Below, piece after piece: positions 1-10,689 of a stretch of DNA of 64,000 bases. The stretch spans positions 24,550,058 through 24,614,057 of the forward strand of contig OZ005689.1 of the NCBI GenBank assembly GCA_963930775.1, given 5' to 3'. Below the pieces are notes generated by a model. That model was not told where the DNA came from, did not search any database, and saw only the letters and a program-made list of their open reading frames with translations. The position numbers and the translations under genes were made by a program. Numbering within the stretch: the stretch's first letter is position 1; each line of letters opens with the position of its first letter. This DNA comes from Cliona cf. orientalis. Its lineage: Eukaryota > Porifera > Demospongiae > Clionaida > Clionaidae.

Positions 1-27
1 TGTTCATGGAAAACCATTGGTATATGT

Positions 28-416
28 TGTTGCGTTCTTTCTAAGACAATTGACGATCAAAATAGCGCTAATAGAGACTAGACTGGCTAGCTATGGTTGC
101 AACCCACTACACTGTGTGCATGCAATGTCACAATGACAGAATAGCAAAGTTCTTGACTGCATTCAACAACAACAGAAACAGACTGACAGACTGAGCAAAA
201 CTAGTAAAACCTAAGCACAAAACTCAACTCTAGAGGAGGGAGGCCCCTGGGGCCCTGTACACAACAATAGTAAGGCCTATCACAGACAAAGGTAAGGTTA
301 AAGAAGCGTTAACCATCAAGTTTTCACACTTTGTGACAAACAGGCTAAAGTATTACTGTTCATTACATAACATTCAAGTCCTAAGATGTGGTAATCTTGT
401 GCAAACATAAACATAC
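28..416 (-). repeat. 3' LTR of the BEL/Pao element (left copy)
   Basis: Starts TGTTGCGTTCTTTC on the plus strand and ends near GCAAACATAAACATAC; the same sequence recurs at 4697-5091. It lacks a 9-base segment present in the right copy and carries a 3-base insertion. Confidence 0.9.
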
Positions 417-451
417 CGCCGGCCAAGACCTACGGTCTTTACAAACAAAGT

Positions 452-3034
452 TCAATCTTGAGGGAGGAGCAAGGCGAGTTTAGCGACGGGTCGCTTGTAA
501 ACTCCATTGCTTGTTTTGACAGTAGCCACACGAACTAATCCATCCTTGCCGGGGTGAACTTGTATCACTTTTGCCAGTGGCCATTTAGTAGTCACGAGGT
601 TATCTTCTTGTAAGACAACAATATCATCAACCTGAATATTGCGGGAGGGGAATTTCCACTTGTTGTGTTTTCTCAAGGCTGGGAGATACTCGTCTGACCA
701 ACGCTTCCAAAAGTGGCGAACGATAGATTGGCAGAGATACCAACGTTTCAGTAGGGAGAGATTGCGATAGGAGAGAGAAGGATCAGGAATGGATTCTAGC
801 GGCTTTCCGATTAGAAAATGACCTGGAGTTAGTGCTTCAATACTGTCATCTTCAACGGGTAAAGGAGCTAGTGGGCGGCTGTTGAGACAGGATTCGATCT
901 GAGCAAGAATGGTTGTCAACTCTTCAAAAGTCAGCTTAGTGTCAGCCACAACTCGTTTGAAGTGAAACTTCATAGACTTGACAGCAGCTTCCCACAGTCC
1001 TCCAAAGTGTGGGGCATGTTCAGGAATGAATCTCCACTCGATGGATTGAGCTGCACAGAAGTTTGAGATGTCTCCTTGGATCTTTTGTCTGTCAAAGAAT
1101 TCGTGAATCTCTTTCAACTCTCGGCTAGCACCGGTGAAATTGGTTCCATGATCACTTAGAATTAGACTATGTTTGCCGCGTCGAGCAATAAAACGTCTGA
1201 GTGAAGCAATGAAGGCATCAGTAGTGAGATCTGAGACTGGCTCCAAGTGTACTGCTTTCACTGACAGAGAAACATAGAGACAGACATATGCCTTAACAAT
1301 TACAGGCTTCCTCACGTGAGCATACTTGACTTGAATTGGACCAGCAAAGTCAATCCCTATCTTATCGAACACCGGTCCTGGGGTGAGACGTTCGATTGGA
1401 AGTTGTCCAGTCATTTGTGGGGAAGGCCGTGTAGTGAGTTTGCGACAGGTGACGCATCCTCGGGTGATGGAGCGAATAAGCTTGCGACAGTTAAGGATGT
1501 GGTAACGATAGTTAATTGATGCCATGAGCAAGGTTGGGCCAGCATGTAGCAATCGGAGGTGCTCCGAACGAATGATCAAGTGAGAAAGGGGGTGTTTGTG
1601 ATGTAAGATGATTGGATGTTTCTTTGAATAGGACATTTCAGAATGTTGCTGTCTACCACCAACGCGTAGCAGACCCTCAGAATCAATGAATGGTCGTAGA
1701 TTGAGGAGTGGGCTAGATTTGTCAATGTATGACTTCCCTTTGAGGGATTCTATTTCATCCATGAAGTAATCTCTTTGAACAATTGAGCATAAGCGTAGCT
1801 CAGCTTGATACAGCTCTTGAGTAGTGAAGTATGTGACATGATTTTGTTTCGTCCCTATCTTGCGACTGCGACAATTTTGAACGAATCGGAGGATCCAGGC
1901 AGTGATTCGTTTCAGTATTGCAAATGAGGAGTAGTTGCTGATGTTAAATAGGCATGAGGATGTGCTAGATATAGTGTGCAGAGAAAGCTCTCTTTCTTCA
2001 TCCTTTGACTCTGGAGGGGGTATGGGGAGCTGTCTAGGCCAGTGAGAGGGATTATGATGGAGCCAGCTGGGACCTTTCCACCACAAGTCGTGTTCAAGGA
2101 GCTCAGAGGGATACATTCCTCGTGAAGCACAATCTGCAGGGTTGTCAGTGCCTTCAACGTGATTCCATCTCTCAGGAGCAATGAGCTCTACAATGGAAGA
2201 TACACGATTACCAACGTATGTCTTGAATCTTCTTGGGTTGCCAACCAACCAGTTGAGGACAATAGTGCTGTCTGTCCATGCATGTATGGAGCTGAGGGGT
2301 ATGTTAAACACATTCTGGATGTGGAAGAGCAGCTGGGCGAGAAGATAAGCTCCACACAATTCCAGTCGAGGAATAGTCAACTTCTTGATCGGTGTAACTT
2401 TTGTTTTGGATGGAACTAGAGAGATTTGTGTTTTGCCGAAGGTGTCGGTTATCCTGAGATAGACTACAGCTGCATAAGCAATTTCTAAGGCATAACTGAA
2501 CCCATGCAACTGGAGAGAGACGACGTGTGTGCTCTTGTTGAAATAGCATCGTGGCATGAGCTTTGTTGGTAGAACATCAAGCTCTGAACGCCACTTGAGC
2601 CATTCGTCATAGATAGCTTCTGGAACAGGATCATCCCAATCAACTCTCTGTTCCCATAGCCTCTGCAACAGGATTTTTACTTTGATGATTGTAGGGGCAA
2701 ACCATCCAAGGACATCAAATGTCTTGGCAACATCAGAAACTAGGTCACGCTTTGTGATATTCTTCAAAGGGGGCAAATTGGCAATAGTGAGGCGGAAGTG
2801 ATCTGTTTGGGCATTCCATTCTACTCCAAGAGTCTTGGTGTACTGATCTGGAGAAGGGAGTGATTGGATTGGTTGGATTTCCCTAAGTTCAGTAGGAATT
2901 TGCTTGACGACTTCTGGGCCGCTAGAATTCCATTTCCTCAACAGGAAACCACCCTTGGAGAATAGAGTATGTAGCTGGGTGTGTAAATCAATTGCCTCCT
3001 CTGTGGAATTAGCACCAGTTAGACAGTCATCCAC
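452..3034 (-). pseudogene. pol: BEL/Pao pol, C-terminal part: RT, RNase H, integrase
   Basis: Open for about 860 codons in the frame of the upstream pol fragment, separated from it only by a TGA. It begins within the RT active site (VDDCLTGAN) and runs through RT thumb and RNase H regions (AWTDSTIVLNWL about residue 250; NPADCASRG about 300), an H2C2 finger (H-L-R-L-L-H, then C-V-T-C about 530-560) and an integrase core with GIDFAGP, LSDHGTNF and GLWEAAV as D, D and E blocks. The C-terminus resembles DUF5641. No further stop occurs, so decay is limited to the lesions upstream. The product would act on element cDNA; without an intact start it is probably not made. Confidence 0.92.
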
Positions 3035-3040
3035 ATAGAA

Positions 3041-4186
3041 TCAGGTGTCAATGACTTTGGCTGCAATGGGAAACTCAGTGGCAAAATCAACAGCATTCTG
3101 GTTAACTGCCATGTTGGCGGCAAAGGACAAAGCAGAAACACCAAAGGTCACTCTTGTCATCCGATAGTCGACTAAGGGGTCCTTGACATTGTTTCTCCAG
3201 ACAAATCGATGGAGGTCCCGGTCAGTTGGAGTCAACTCGACAGCTCTGTACATTTTGCTCACGTCAGCTATGAGAGCAATGTGATGGAGTCGAAATCTGA
3301 GAAGCACATCTATCAGAGGAGGGTGTATTGTGGGTCCAACTAGGAGTGTGTCGTTGAGCGAGATACCGTTTGAAGATTTGGCAGATTCGTCAAATACAAC
3401 CCTCACCTTGGTAGTGGTGCTGTGTTCCTTGCGTACAGCGTGCATAGGGAGATAGGTTTCCCTGGGTGGCCTTTGTAGGTCGTCTTGAGATACAGGCTCT
3501 GCATGCTCCAAATCAAAATACTCGTTCATTACCGTTGCAAATTCTTGAAATTGCCCTTTGGCATAGAGCGAGCGTTCAAGAGAGTGAAATCTCCTGACTG
3601 CTTGTGGTCTGGATTCACCCAGTTGCTTGCTTTGAGGATTTTTGGGGAGAGAAACAATGAATCTACCACTTTCAGAGCGAAAGTGATTTTCCTTGAAGTG
3701 CTGCACGACCATACGTTCTTCTGGGGAGAGATTCATTTGATCTTTGGGATTCTCTTCGATTTCCCAGAACATGCGAAGTATGTCATCACCTGAAGCAGTG
3801 GTAGCGTGGTGAGAAGCAACAGAAGTGTGGCTGGCTGAGTGCGAGTGAGCTTGGGTCTTGCCTGTGAGAACCCATCCAAATCGTGTTTCAAGAGCAGTAG
3901 GGGTGCCAGGGGGTCCACACCGCCGGCCATGCAACAATATATTGGCGTAGATGTCAGCTCCTAACAACAGGTCAATTCTACCAGGTGTGCCAAAATCTGG
4001 ATCAGCGAGAGATAAGTCGGAAATGTGATTCCATTTTGAACTGTTGCGGACAGGCTGAAGGGGGAGATCACAGGTTACACGGGGTACCACAATTGCTGTG
4101 ATAGCAAACTTGGCTCTGGGTGAGTAGAGAGAGGAGACTTCAAAAGTCGAGAGTGCTGGAAGGAGACTTACTTGAGATACCTCCAA
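3041..4186 (-). pseudogene. pol: BEL/Pao pol, middle part: protease tail and RT fingers/palm
   Basis: About 380 codons ending in TGA (3041-3043) immediately before FYVDD. The first part is the C-terminal half of the Pao-type peptidase region (IDLLLGADIY, ALETRFGWVLTG about residues 70-110). The rest is RT (HAVRKEHSTTTKVRVVFD, LNDTLLVGPTIHPPL, ADVSKMYRAVEL). The ATG shown is not a real start, because the protease core lies upstream in another frame. The TGA sits where family members normally have a coding residue before FYVDD. A point nonsense mutation is the simplest reading; programmed readthrough is unlikely given the other damage. Confidence 0.9.
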
Positions 4187-4325
4187 TTCCAGAAATAGTC
4201 AATCGTTGCGATGGACGATTCAGGCCCAGTGATTGAATAATGCGTTCAGAAACAAATGACATAGTAGATCCGGAGTCAAGCAAGGCACGAGCTTTGATGG
4301 ATGTGCCATCTGGGGCAGCAGAATA
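4140..4325 (-). pseudogene. BEL/Pao aspartic protease core, out of frame
   Basis: In a frame different from both flanking pol pieces, the minus strand encodes LLDSGSTMSF, the DSG active-site block of Pao-type peptidases, followed by SGIGGIS and then TGA (4140-4142). Frameshifts at both ends isolate it from gag and from the rest of pol. The length and motif order match the N-terminal half of DUF1758. Confidence 0.8.
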
Positions 4326-4591
4326 GAGAATTCCTCATCATGATTATCGAGGACCTCCTGTTCCTTTGCTAGGTATGCTTCATCGGTCTCATCGATATTG
4401 TCGACAATCGAGAAGTGGTGTTCCTTGTATTTCGCGTCGAGCGAATTCAGGTTTGGTACCAATTGTTGTGCGAGTTCGAAGGTTGCAGGTTCATGAACCT
4501 TGGATTCGAGCTGTTTCATTCGCGTCGTTAACTTTGTTATGGATGCCTTAATCGCACCCCTTCTCTTGCGTAGATTCGATATATCCGCCAT
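4310..4591 (-). pseudogene. gag: BEL/Pao gag, N-terminal remnant
   Basis: From the ATG at 4591 the frame encodes a charged, helical segment (MADISNLRKRRGAIKASITK, then EYLAKEQE-like acidic helices) typical of the start of DUF1759 gag proteins. It runs straight into sequence matching the protease, so several hundred residues of gag, including any zinc knuckles, are missing. The longer frame to 4729 reads into leader sequence containing the primer site, so 4591 is the preferred start. Confidence 0.7.
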
Positions 4592-4673
4592 AATCAGTCG
4601 ACTGGCGACTTTTACGAGTGAGAAGCGATGTCGAAGAATGAACGATTGAATTGTGTCACTGATACGCTTTGTA

Positions 4674-4690
4674 TCCGGCTCGAAGGACCA
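4674..4690 (-). promoter_or_regulatory. Primer binding site, tRNA-Tyr type
   Basis: On the minus strand TGGTCCTTCGAGCCGGA lies 6 bases inside the 5' LTR. It is complementary over 17 bases to the 3' end of animal tRNA-Tyr (CCGGCTCGAAGGA plus CCA). The match to tRNA-Tyr is from knowledge of that tRNA, not from a search. Confidence 0.82.
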
Positions 4691-4696
4691 AAAATA

Positions 4697-5091
4697 TGTT
4701 GCGTTCTTTCTAAGACAATTGACGATCAAAATAGCGCTAATAGAGACTAGATTGGCTAGCTATGGTTGCAACCCACTACACTGTGTGCATGCAATGTCAC
4801 AATGACAGAATAGCAAAGTTCTTGACTTAGAATAGCATTCAACAACAACAGAAACAGACTGACAGACTGAGCAAAACTAGTAAAACCTAAGCACAAAACT
4901 CAACTCTAGAGGAGGGAGGCCCCTGGGGCCCTGTACACAATAGTAAGGCCTATCACAGACAAAGCTAAGGCTAAAGAAGCGTTAACCATCAAGTTTTCAC
5001 ACTTTGTGACAAAACAGGCTGAAGTATTACTGTTCATTACATAACATTCAAGTCCTAAGATGTGGTAATCTTGTGCAAACATAAACATACA
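4697..5091 (-). repeat. 5' LTR of the BEL/Pao element (right copy)
   Basis: Second copy of the repeat at 28-416, about 98 % identical by eye. Transcription of the element would start here and run toward lower coordinates. Confidence 0.9.
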
Positions 5092-5341
5092 TAGTCAATA
5101 TAAGGTTGCTAGGCCTACCTATGAAAGGTAGGATACGTACGAAAGGAAGAGCAAAGACTAACAATCATAGTCATACCATTTTCAGTGATGCAGCACATAG
5201 GAGCCAGATTAGTAGAGGGACATTCACAGTGCGGCTTTCGTACATCAATGGTTTTATTCATTACCACAGGCCTATATAATCCATCCTATATAAAGAAATA
5301 ATTTTGAACCTGCAGTGGTTCAGATTAACTAGATTATATAC

Positions 5342-5839
5342 CTCCCATACTTCTCCAGTGTGAAAGTAATTGGTTTCTCTGTGAGCATCTCCGAAACACT
5401 GGGGGCAATAAGCTGATGGTGCACACTTTAAGCATCTGTAAGTTGCATCATTTGTGCTACACAGTATGCACTTCTGTTTCAGTGGCATTGCATTGCATTC
5501 AATTGCAGTGTTCAACATATCTGGTCGAAGTTTGCTCCAGCTTGCTATAGCAGCTTTCTGAGCAAGTACATGCAGGCTAGGCTCAATTGTGGGAGTTAAC
5601 AGTGGCACAGAAACATCATTTGCGTCTAGACCTATTCCAGCATCGAAGGCATTACCAGATTCTGCAGATTGGCTAGGTTCTACACTAACCTCCTTATCAG
5701 CATCATGGCATAGATCAGATGGTTCATTCTGTATTGCTGTGCAACCTCTGGGGATCAATCGATGATTAATTTCTCCAGTAGTTGGTCTCTGTGTTACTCT
5801 CAAGGATGGTAGCTTCAGTTTGAGTCGAGCAGCCATCAC
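5342..5839 (-). CDS. First exon of a protein with KDZ-type cysteine cluster
   Basis: The open frame starts at ATG (5839) and ends at a good donor (GTATATAATC on the minus strand) at 5341. The N-terminal 110 residues are low-complexity and acidic. Residues about 120-165 carry C-x2-C, C-x2-C and C-x2-CF-x-DAHR, followed by HTGEVWE. This resembles the cysteine-rich (CxC2-like) zinc module that precedes Kyakuja-Dileera-Zisupton transposases. No transposase core follows, because downstream sequence is replaced by the BEL element within 250 bases. It may be a 5' fragment of a KDZ transposon gene; the assignment rests on the cysteine pattern alone. Confidence 0.5.
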
Positions 5840-5989
5840 AATACTATGGTATCAGGCTGACAGATTCTGAGGATGATCCAGCTTGCTCAATGACAGTGAC
5901 TCTGCTTAGAACGCATGTAAGGCGAGAGGCGTACAGAATATGTACTGCAGGAATTATGGGGTTAAATTAAAGAATAAATACTGTAAAAC

Positions 5990-7071
5990 CTTGGCTACTT
6001 ATATTGCTACAGAGGTTTCTATTGTTTTCTAGTAGATGCTGTCAACCTAGGTTTCCGAACCGGGTGATAGAGAATGTACACATCCAATTAAACAAATTTT
6101 TCGCTATTCCAACTATGGGATGGCCGCGTGTTTCTGGCAACGTCCCCATGACAGGTATGTCCCATGTTTTCAATAAGAACTTTTATGAAAGTCTGCTTTG
6201 ATGTCTTGAAGAAACTGCTTATGTAATCCCCACCCGTCAACATGTACAAGTGGATAAAGTTAATAAAGGGAAAGGCATTACTTTTAATTTTGGATGGTTC
6301 ATCACATCTTCAAATATGGCATTCAAGCTTACATATTCGGAGCCAACGGCCTTTTGCTACGTATACTGTTTTGTCCCATAAAAGCCATCCCATATACCCA
6401 TAATTATGTCAGTATCACTACCCAGTATTACTATGTTAGAAGAAAGTGAGGACAAGCAGTGGTACCATACATTGTAATCCGCCTCACCATTTTTGTTTGT
6501 TAACATTCCTAAATCTACTTTGTTCCCTTCATATATGGCACAAGGATATTCTATTTCTTCATGATCTAAAATAATGTTTATTGAAAGTTGCTATCTGTAC
6601 CAAACTTGATAAATTGATTCATTATGTAAGCAATAAATTTCTTTTTCAAATTTTCATTCACAAACATTTGCTGGTATTGTCTACATTGTGGTATCGTTCC
6701 ATCAGCACTGATGTCACAGTCATCTACACTTAATATTCCAGATCTACTTGCATGCAACAAATCCCTAGGCTTTGGTAGGTATGCTGGCTTATCTAGTGCT
6801 ATTCTAATAACATTAGCTCCTCTTTGTACTCCCAGTTTTATTACTATTCTCTCCCATAAGTACTTAGCATAGGATGAAAATGTCAAAATATGTGGGGGTG
6901 GTGGTTGGTGTAGCATATATAAAAAGTCAACTATGAGCTCATGAGGGGATGACAAAAGAGGGCAGTCGGGAATAAATATGTGTGAGTTTTGGAAAGTCGT
7001 TTCGAGTGCTTCCTTGAATAAACTCTTATTGTATGTCCGCATCTGACCGGAGGGGTTGCATATGGCTAGCG
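5990..7071 (-). pseudogene. Relic gene of the GDWH family, 3' portion
   Basis: Last preserved part of a minus-strand gene that runs from about 25180. The 6578-7071 part encodes FLYMLHQPPPPHILTFSSYA, IALDKPAYLPKPRD and SVDDCD. The stretch 6050-6577, after a stop, continues with WYHCLSSLSSNIVILGSDTD and YMLTGGDYISSFF. The SDTD and TGGDYIS blocks recall acidic metal-binding motifs of PIN/FEN-like nucleases, as in large multicopy uncharacterised proteins of cnidarians and sponges. At least two in-frame stops (one after QYT near 6360) show decay. I do not know the function; a mobile-element origin is likely because the family is repetitive. Confidence 0.55.
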
Positions 7072-7447
7072 CAGGGCCGGGGGAAGGTAGAAAATTATGG
7101 GAGGCTAAAGTGGCAGCATATACTGATGTGCAAGGGGTACGAGTGGGGGAGGGCCTAGCATCTCCCAGAATTGAGATGGACACTTTCAGCTGTATTAACT
7201 CTCAGTTCATGGATGATGTCTGGTGGCTAAAATCTCTAAGACCAGGACTACAGATGCTATTATAATGGTAGTTTCATGTGCATGTGGTTGCTCGAGCGTG
7301 TGTTTAAGCGCTTGTGCAGAACATGCGGTAGGCGTGGTTCATAGTTTCAGCATTGCAGGAACGCCCAACTAGCACACAGCTACGAAAATCAGACCAAATA
7401 TTGCTCAGGCCATGGCCTGAGTAGCCGGAGCGGCTCCCCCGGCCCTG
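7072..7447. mobile_element. hAT-like MITE with CAGGGCCGGGGGA ends
   Basis: Terminal inverted repeats CAGGGCCGGGGGA (left) and TCCCCCGGCCCTG (right) bound 376 bases. Flanks GCTAGCG/GCTAGTG form an imperfect 8-base duplication, as for hAT elements. It sits inside an intron or reading frame of the GDWH relic gene. An 18-base palindrome (CTCAGGCCATGGCCTGAG) lies near the right end. Confidence 0.7.
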
Positions 7448-8033
7448 CTAGTGGGAGAGGGAACGTTTGTTTGTATCCTTTAGTAGGATTTAGTAAGCTT
7501 TTGTATGCACCAGATAGTAGAGTAGCTTGATTCAATTTTGTTGTCATTTTTTGGTGGAATCTCTAGTTTTAGTAAATTAATGTTTTAAGTTTTTGTCTCT
7601 GTCTCTTGTTTTAATTAAGTGGGTGGGATTAATGTGTGTTGCCGTATGTATGAAAACATGCGTTCATGACCTATTTGTCTAATGCACAGTAAATCTTGAA
7701 TATTAGAAGCTGCCAATGTAGGAGGGTTAGTTACAAAAATGTTACAGTGTCCTATTATCTTGTAATTCAAATATATGCTTATCTGCAAGTAGCTCAGAAA
7801 TAAAATTTCTCCATGTACAGCATTCCTTTTTGTTGGATACCTTCTCCTTTTGTAGTTTGAATACATGAGAATCTAGCCCCGTTACAACTCTGTCAAGGTA
7901 TGCCATAAAATCAGCCATATCCACCATGCGAAAGTGAGAAGGCCGAATAGTGATTTGTTTTAATTTCCTATTTACTATACATTCCTGAGCTTCATCCAAG
8001 GTTAAACTGTGATAGGGTCTACCTTTGTAACTA
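7448..8033 (-). pseudogene. Relic gene of the GDWH family, DEAQE segment
   Basis: The minus strand encodes MDEAQECIVNRKLKQITIRP (7999 downward) and, in a second frame after a shift near 7745, PPTLAASNIQDLLCIRQIGH down to about 7625. This lies between the GDWH segment (8640-8957) and the LTGGD segment in the expected order. 7448-7620 is T-rich and looks intronic. Confidence 0.5.
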
Positions 8034-8485
8034 CCGTAGGATTGGTATGTTATGCGGTATTTTTAGTTATGCGATTATGCGAATTTTAGCGAAATAGCAA
8101 AAAAATAATGCGCATTACATACATTGCGCATAGGGCCGGCGGCCGATGCGCGCGCCGCGTACACGTGGTCCTATCGCATGCACGTGCGATCGATCTGCTA
8201 TATATAGCGCTAGTAAGCGCTCAGTCTGTTTGGCCGAACAGTACATCAGTTTGAGCCTGGAAAGAGCCAGAGAGAAGTACGCTGCCGATATTTACGGACT
8301 ACTGGTGAGTATTTTACCTATACTAAGGGCTGATAGCTCTTTCCTCTACTAGAGCAGGTAGTCTTATGCCCGGACACCACTGACCCTCGAGGGTGGAGTC
8401 TGGCTCATAGTATTATCGCATAAATAAAAATCGCACAATACTTTTAACTATAAATTTAAGCTCGCATAACATACCAATCCTACGG
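8034..8485. mobile_element. MITE with TA|CCGTAGG ends
   Basis: Perfect 23-base terminal inverted repeats (CCGTAGGATTGGTATGTTATGCG) flanked by TA on both sides; 452 bases. Short phrases such as TTATGCGA recur near the left end. It contains part of another repeat end (8369-8410) that is also seen at 22760. TA target sites suggest mobilisation by a Tc1/mariner-type transposase. Confidence 0.85.
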
Positions 8486-8639
8486 TAACCGTCCATTCAC
8501 CATTCTTGAACTTATCCAGTACTTGTTTTGGGTATGTGTAACTCTCAGCTAAGGCATTTTATGCTCAATACTTCGTACTTATCCCTACTATACTATAGGC
8601 AAAGAATAATTCCGTAAGTACCTTCAAGCATGAATTACG

Positions 8640-8957
8640 TAAAAACCAGTTACCTGAACGGATAGCAAAGAAATATCCCACATATGCATGCAGATAAGTT
8701 AGCATTTGTTACCAAAAACAACATACATGGGAGTACTTAGTTTGTTTACCCATTCCCAAAAGTCCTTATATTCATCCTTATTTACTGTTTGGTATTCCTC
8801 CACTGCTGATTGAAGCAATGCCTCGTATGTTGCAACAATTACATTGTAAATGTCCTGCCACTGACTGATGTCCCCCTTATGACCACACTTAGCTGCAAGA
8901 ACTTTAAACCCCCATCATTTAGCATATACTTAATTACCTCAGCTGCCGTTTTCATAA
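8640..8957 (-). pseudogene. Relic gene of the GDWH family, segment after GDWH
   Basis: Minus-strand codons directly downstream of the Element A insertion read IMKTAAEVIKYMLNDGG and, after a one-base shift, KCGHKGDISQWQDIYNVIVA and EWVNKLSTPMYVVF. Joined across the two insertions with one TA, they follow PGDWH encoded at 16210-16240. The frameshift near 8900 shows the gene was already decaying. Confidence 0.65.
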
Positions 8958-10140
8958 TATGTGACCGTACCTGGAAAAACCCGGCATGTCGCGAAAATCG
9001 CGATTGCGCACCTGCACGATTCTACTGGTCATGACCTAGCAGCCGCTCCATTTTGGAAGCTATCGTCCGTACAGTTTTTCAGATATGACACGCTTTATTC
9101 ACCCGTGTCCGCTATATTGGAATCGAGAAAATACGATCCAAACACGTTGCTACGGAGATGGGCGGGGTGTCCGTATATTTCCGCGTCATGTACAAGTGAA
9201 CACGTGCGGTTTGTAAAGAATCAGCTGACACATATACATGAGCTACAAGGAGTGGAATATCAGCGAAGAAAGAGCCAGGTAAGAACTAAAGTAGCCTTCT
9301 CAGAGTATTTGCGGGAGGTGCCTAAGGTGATCTAGGCCTAGATTAATGCCTTTTACGCGATTTTGATAGGATACAGTCATCATTATAACGTACATGTAGG
9401 TACGCTTGTTGACCACCCTTGGCCTTGTATCCCCCTCACGTTCATGAAGGGGTAATTATTATAGCTTTTACACACAATGCATGGCAAGACAAACAATAAA
9501 ACAATGAAATGAGTTAAACTAATCGCCATGCTTCCTTCTTTTAGGCGTTGGTGGTGTTGCATTGTCGACTGGCTCAGGGCAAACGATGTCTTGACAATCA
9601 CGCGGACAAAACTCCCGTATCTTTTCGAAGATACTTCCTCCTTTCCAATGAAAGCCCAGATAGAGGAACTATTGGAGGTTTCTGTTAGTGTTAGGTTGCC
9701 ATCCTGAGTCTCTCAGCATGCTGATCTCCCTCTCCTGCGAGTCCACAGAGTTCTTCACGAAGGCTTTCCCAAGGTGTTGATTCGAAAACCTCATGTGGTG
9801 CATCGCCTTGATCCCTTTAAAAGCATTTTGCTTGAAGAAGGGATCGAAGTAATCTGCCCAGTTGTACGTGGGTACGATAACTGTACCATCTTGAGCACCT
9901 ACAAGCTGGGCATGGTTCACCTCTTCAGACTCCTCCACCACTCTGACGATGAACAGTTATCTGCGTGGAGAGCGAGGTCAGACTCCCCTAAGCTGTGGTG
10001 ATCCAAGTAATGGTGCAGCATACTGATTATGCTGTTAGCACCCTTGCCGGTGTTCACAGCCTCGTCAATTAAGTAGTTAACCTGTGGGAAATAATTTGTC
10101 CTTAAAAGTCATAAGCTACATTTTGTGTGTGTGTGTCCAA

Positions 10141-10200
10141 ATTATAGCCCACCCATAGTACATGTGCAACAAATTCCTATTTATAGCCCACCCATAGTAA
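10141..10200. repeat. Two copies of TTATAGCCCACCCATAGTA, 40 bases apart
   Basis: The 20-base phrase occurs at about 10142 and again at 10181, in an intron of the Element A gene, next to a short TG run. Confidence 0.7.
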
Positions 10201-10689
10201 GCTGTAAGTGTCTTTGACATGTGGCCTTTAATCTTGTGCAGAGTACCACTTATGATTATAGTAATTCACCTGACGTGGTATCGCTTCACAACAGATACCA
10301 AAGATCCCACACTTTCGCGGTGTCAAAAACTACATGGGTCCTGGCTGCTGCGGGTCTGATGGATAGTGGACCTATGATGGAATAACTAGTAAGTTCTGAA
10401 GCATTTTTTAGGTATACTAACTTGTTGTGCCATGTCAAAACTGTAATGCATGGTGATCTTTTCAGTTCCAGGCTTTATCCGTGCATTAAGACATGGCACC
10501 TTCAGCTCTCCATCGACGGTGAACATCTCTTTCCAGTGGCGGATCCAGGGGCAGTTCGTTTGGTTCGTTCGAACGCCCCCAGCCCCACTACCAGTGATTT
10601 TTTATGTGATACTAGGTCTATATCACTTTAGAAGTCTTGAGCTAGTTTATTGGAGTTATATATATCCAGGAAACTTACAGGAGTCTTTC

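Larger units (their letters stand above)
28..5091 (-). mobile_element. BEL/Pao LTR retrotransposon, inactivated
   Basis: Two near-identical repeats (28-416 and 4697-5091) flank a minus-strand gag-pol remnant with DUF1758-type protease, Pao-type RT with FYVDD, H2C2 finger and DDE integrase, the order of BEL/Pao elements. The copy is dead: most of gag is missing, the protease lies out of frame with its flanks, and an in-frame TGA precedes the RT active site. The LTRs differ by a 9-base indel, a 3-base indel and a few substitutions, so insertion is fairly recent. LTR edges are uncertain by about 6 bases, and I find no clean target duplication. A small hairpin (AAGACC/GGTCTT, 425-439) lies just inside the left LTR, where a purine tract would be expected. 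Confidence 0.93.

Noticed and set aside
3041-3043. Programmed stop readthrough in BEL pol
   Set aside because: Frameshifts on both sides of the protease and the gag deletion make ordinary decay the better explanation.
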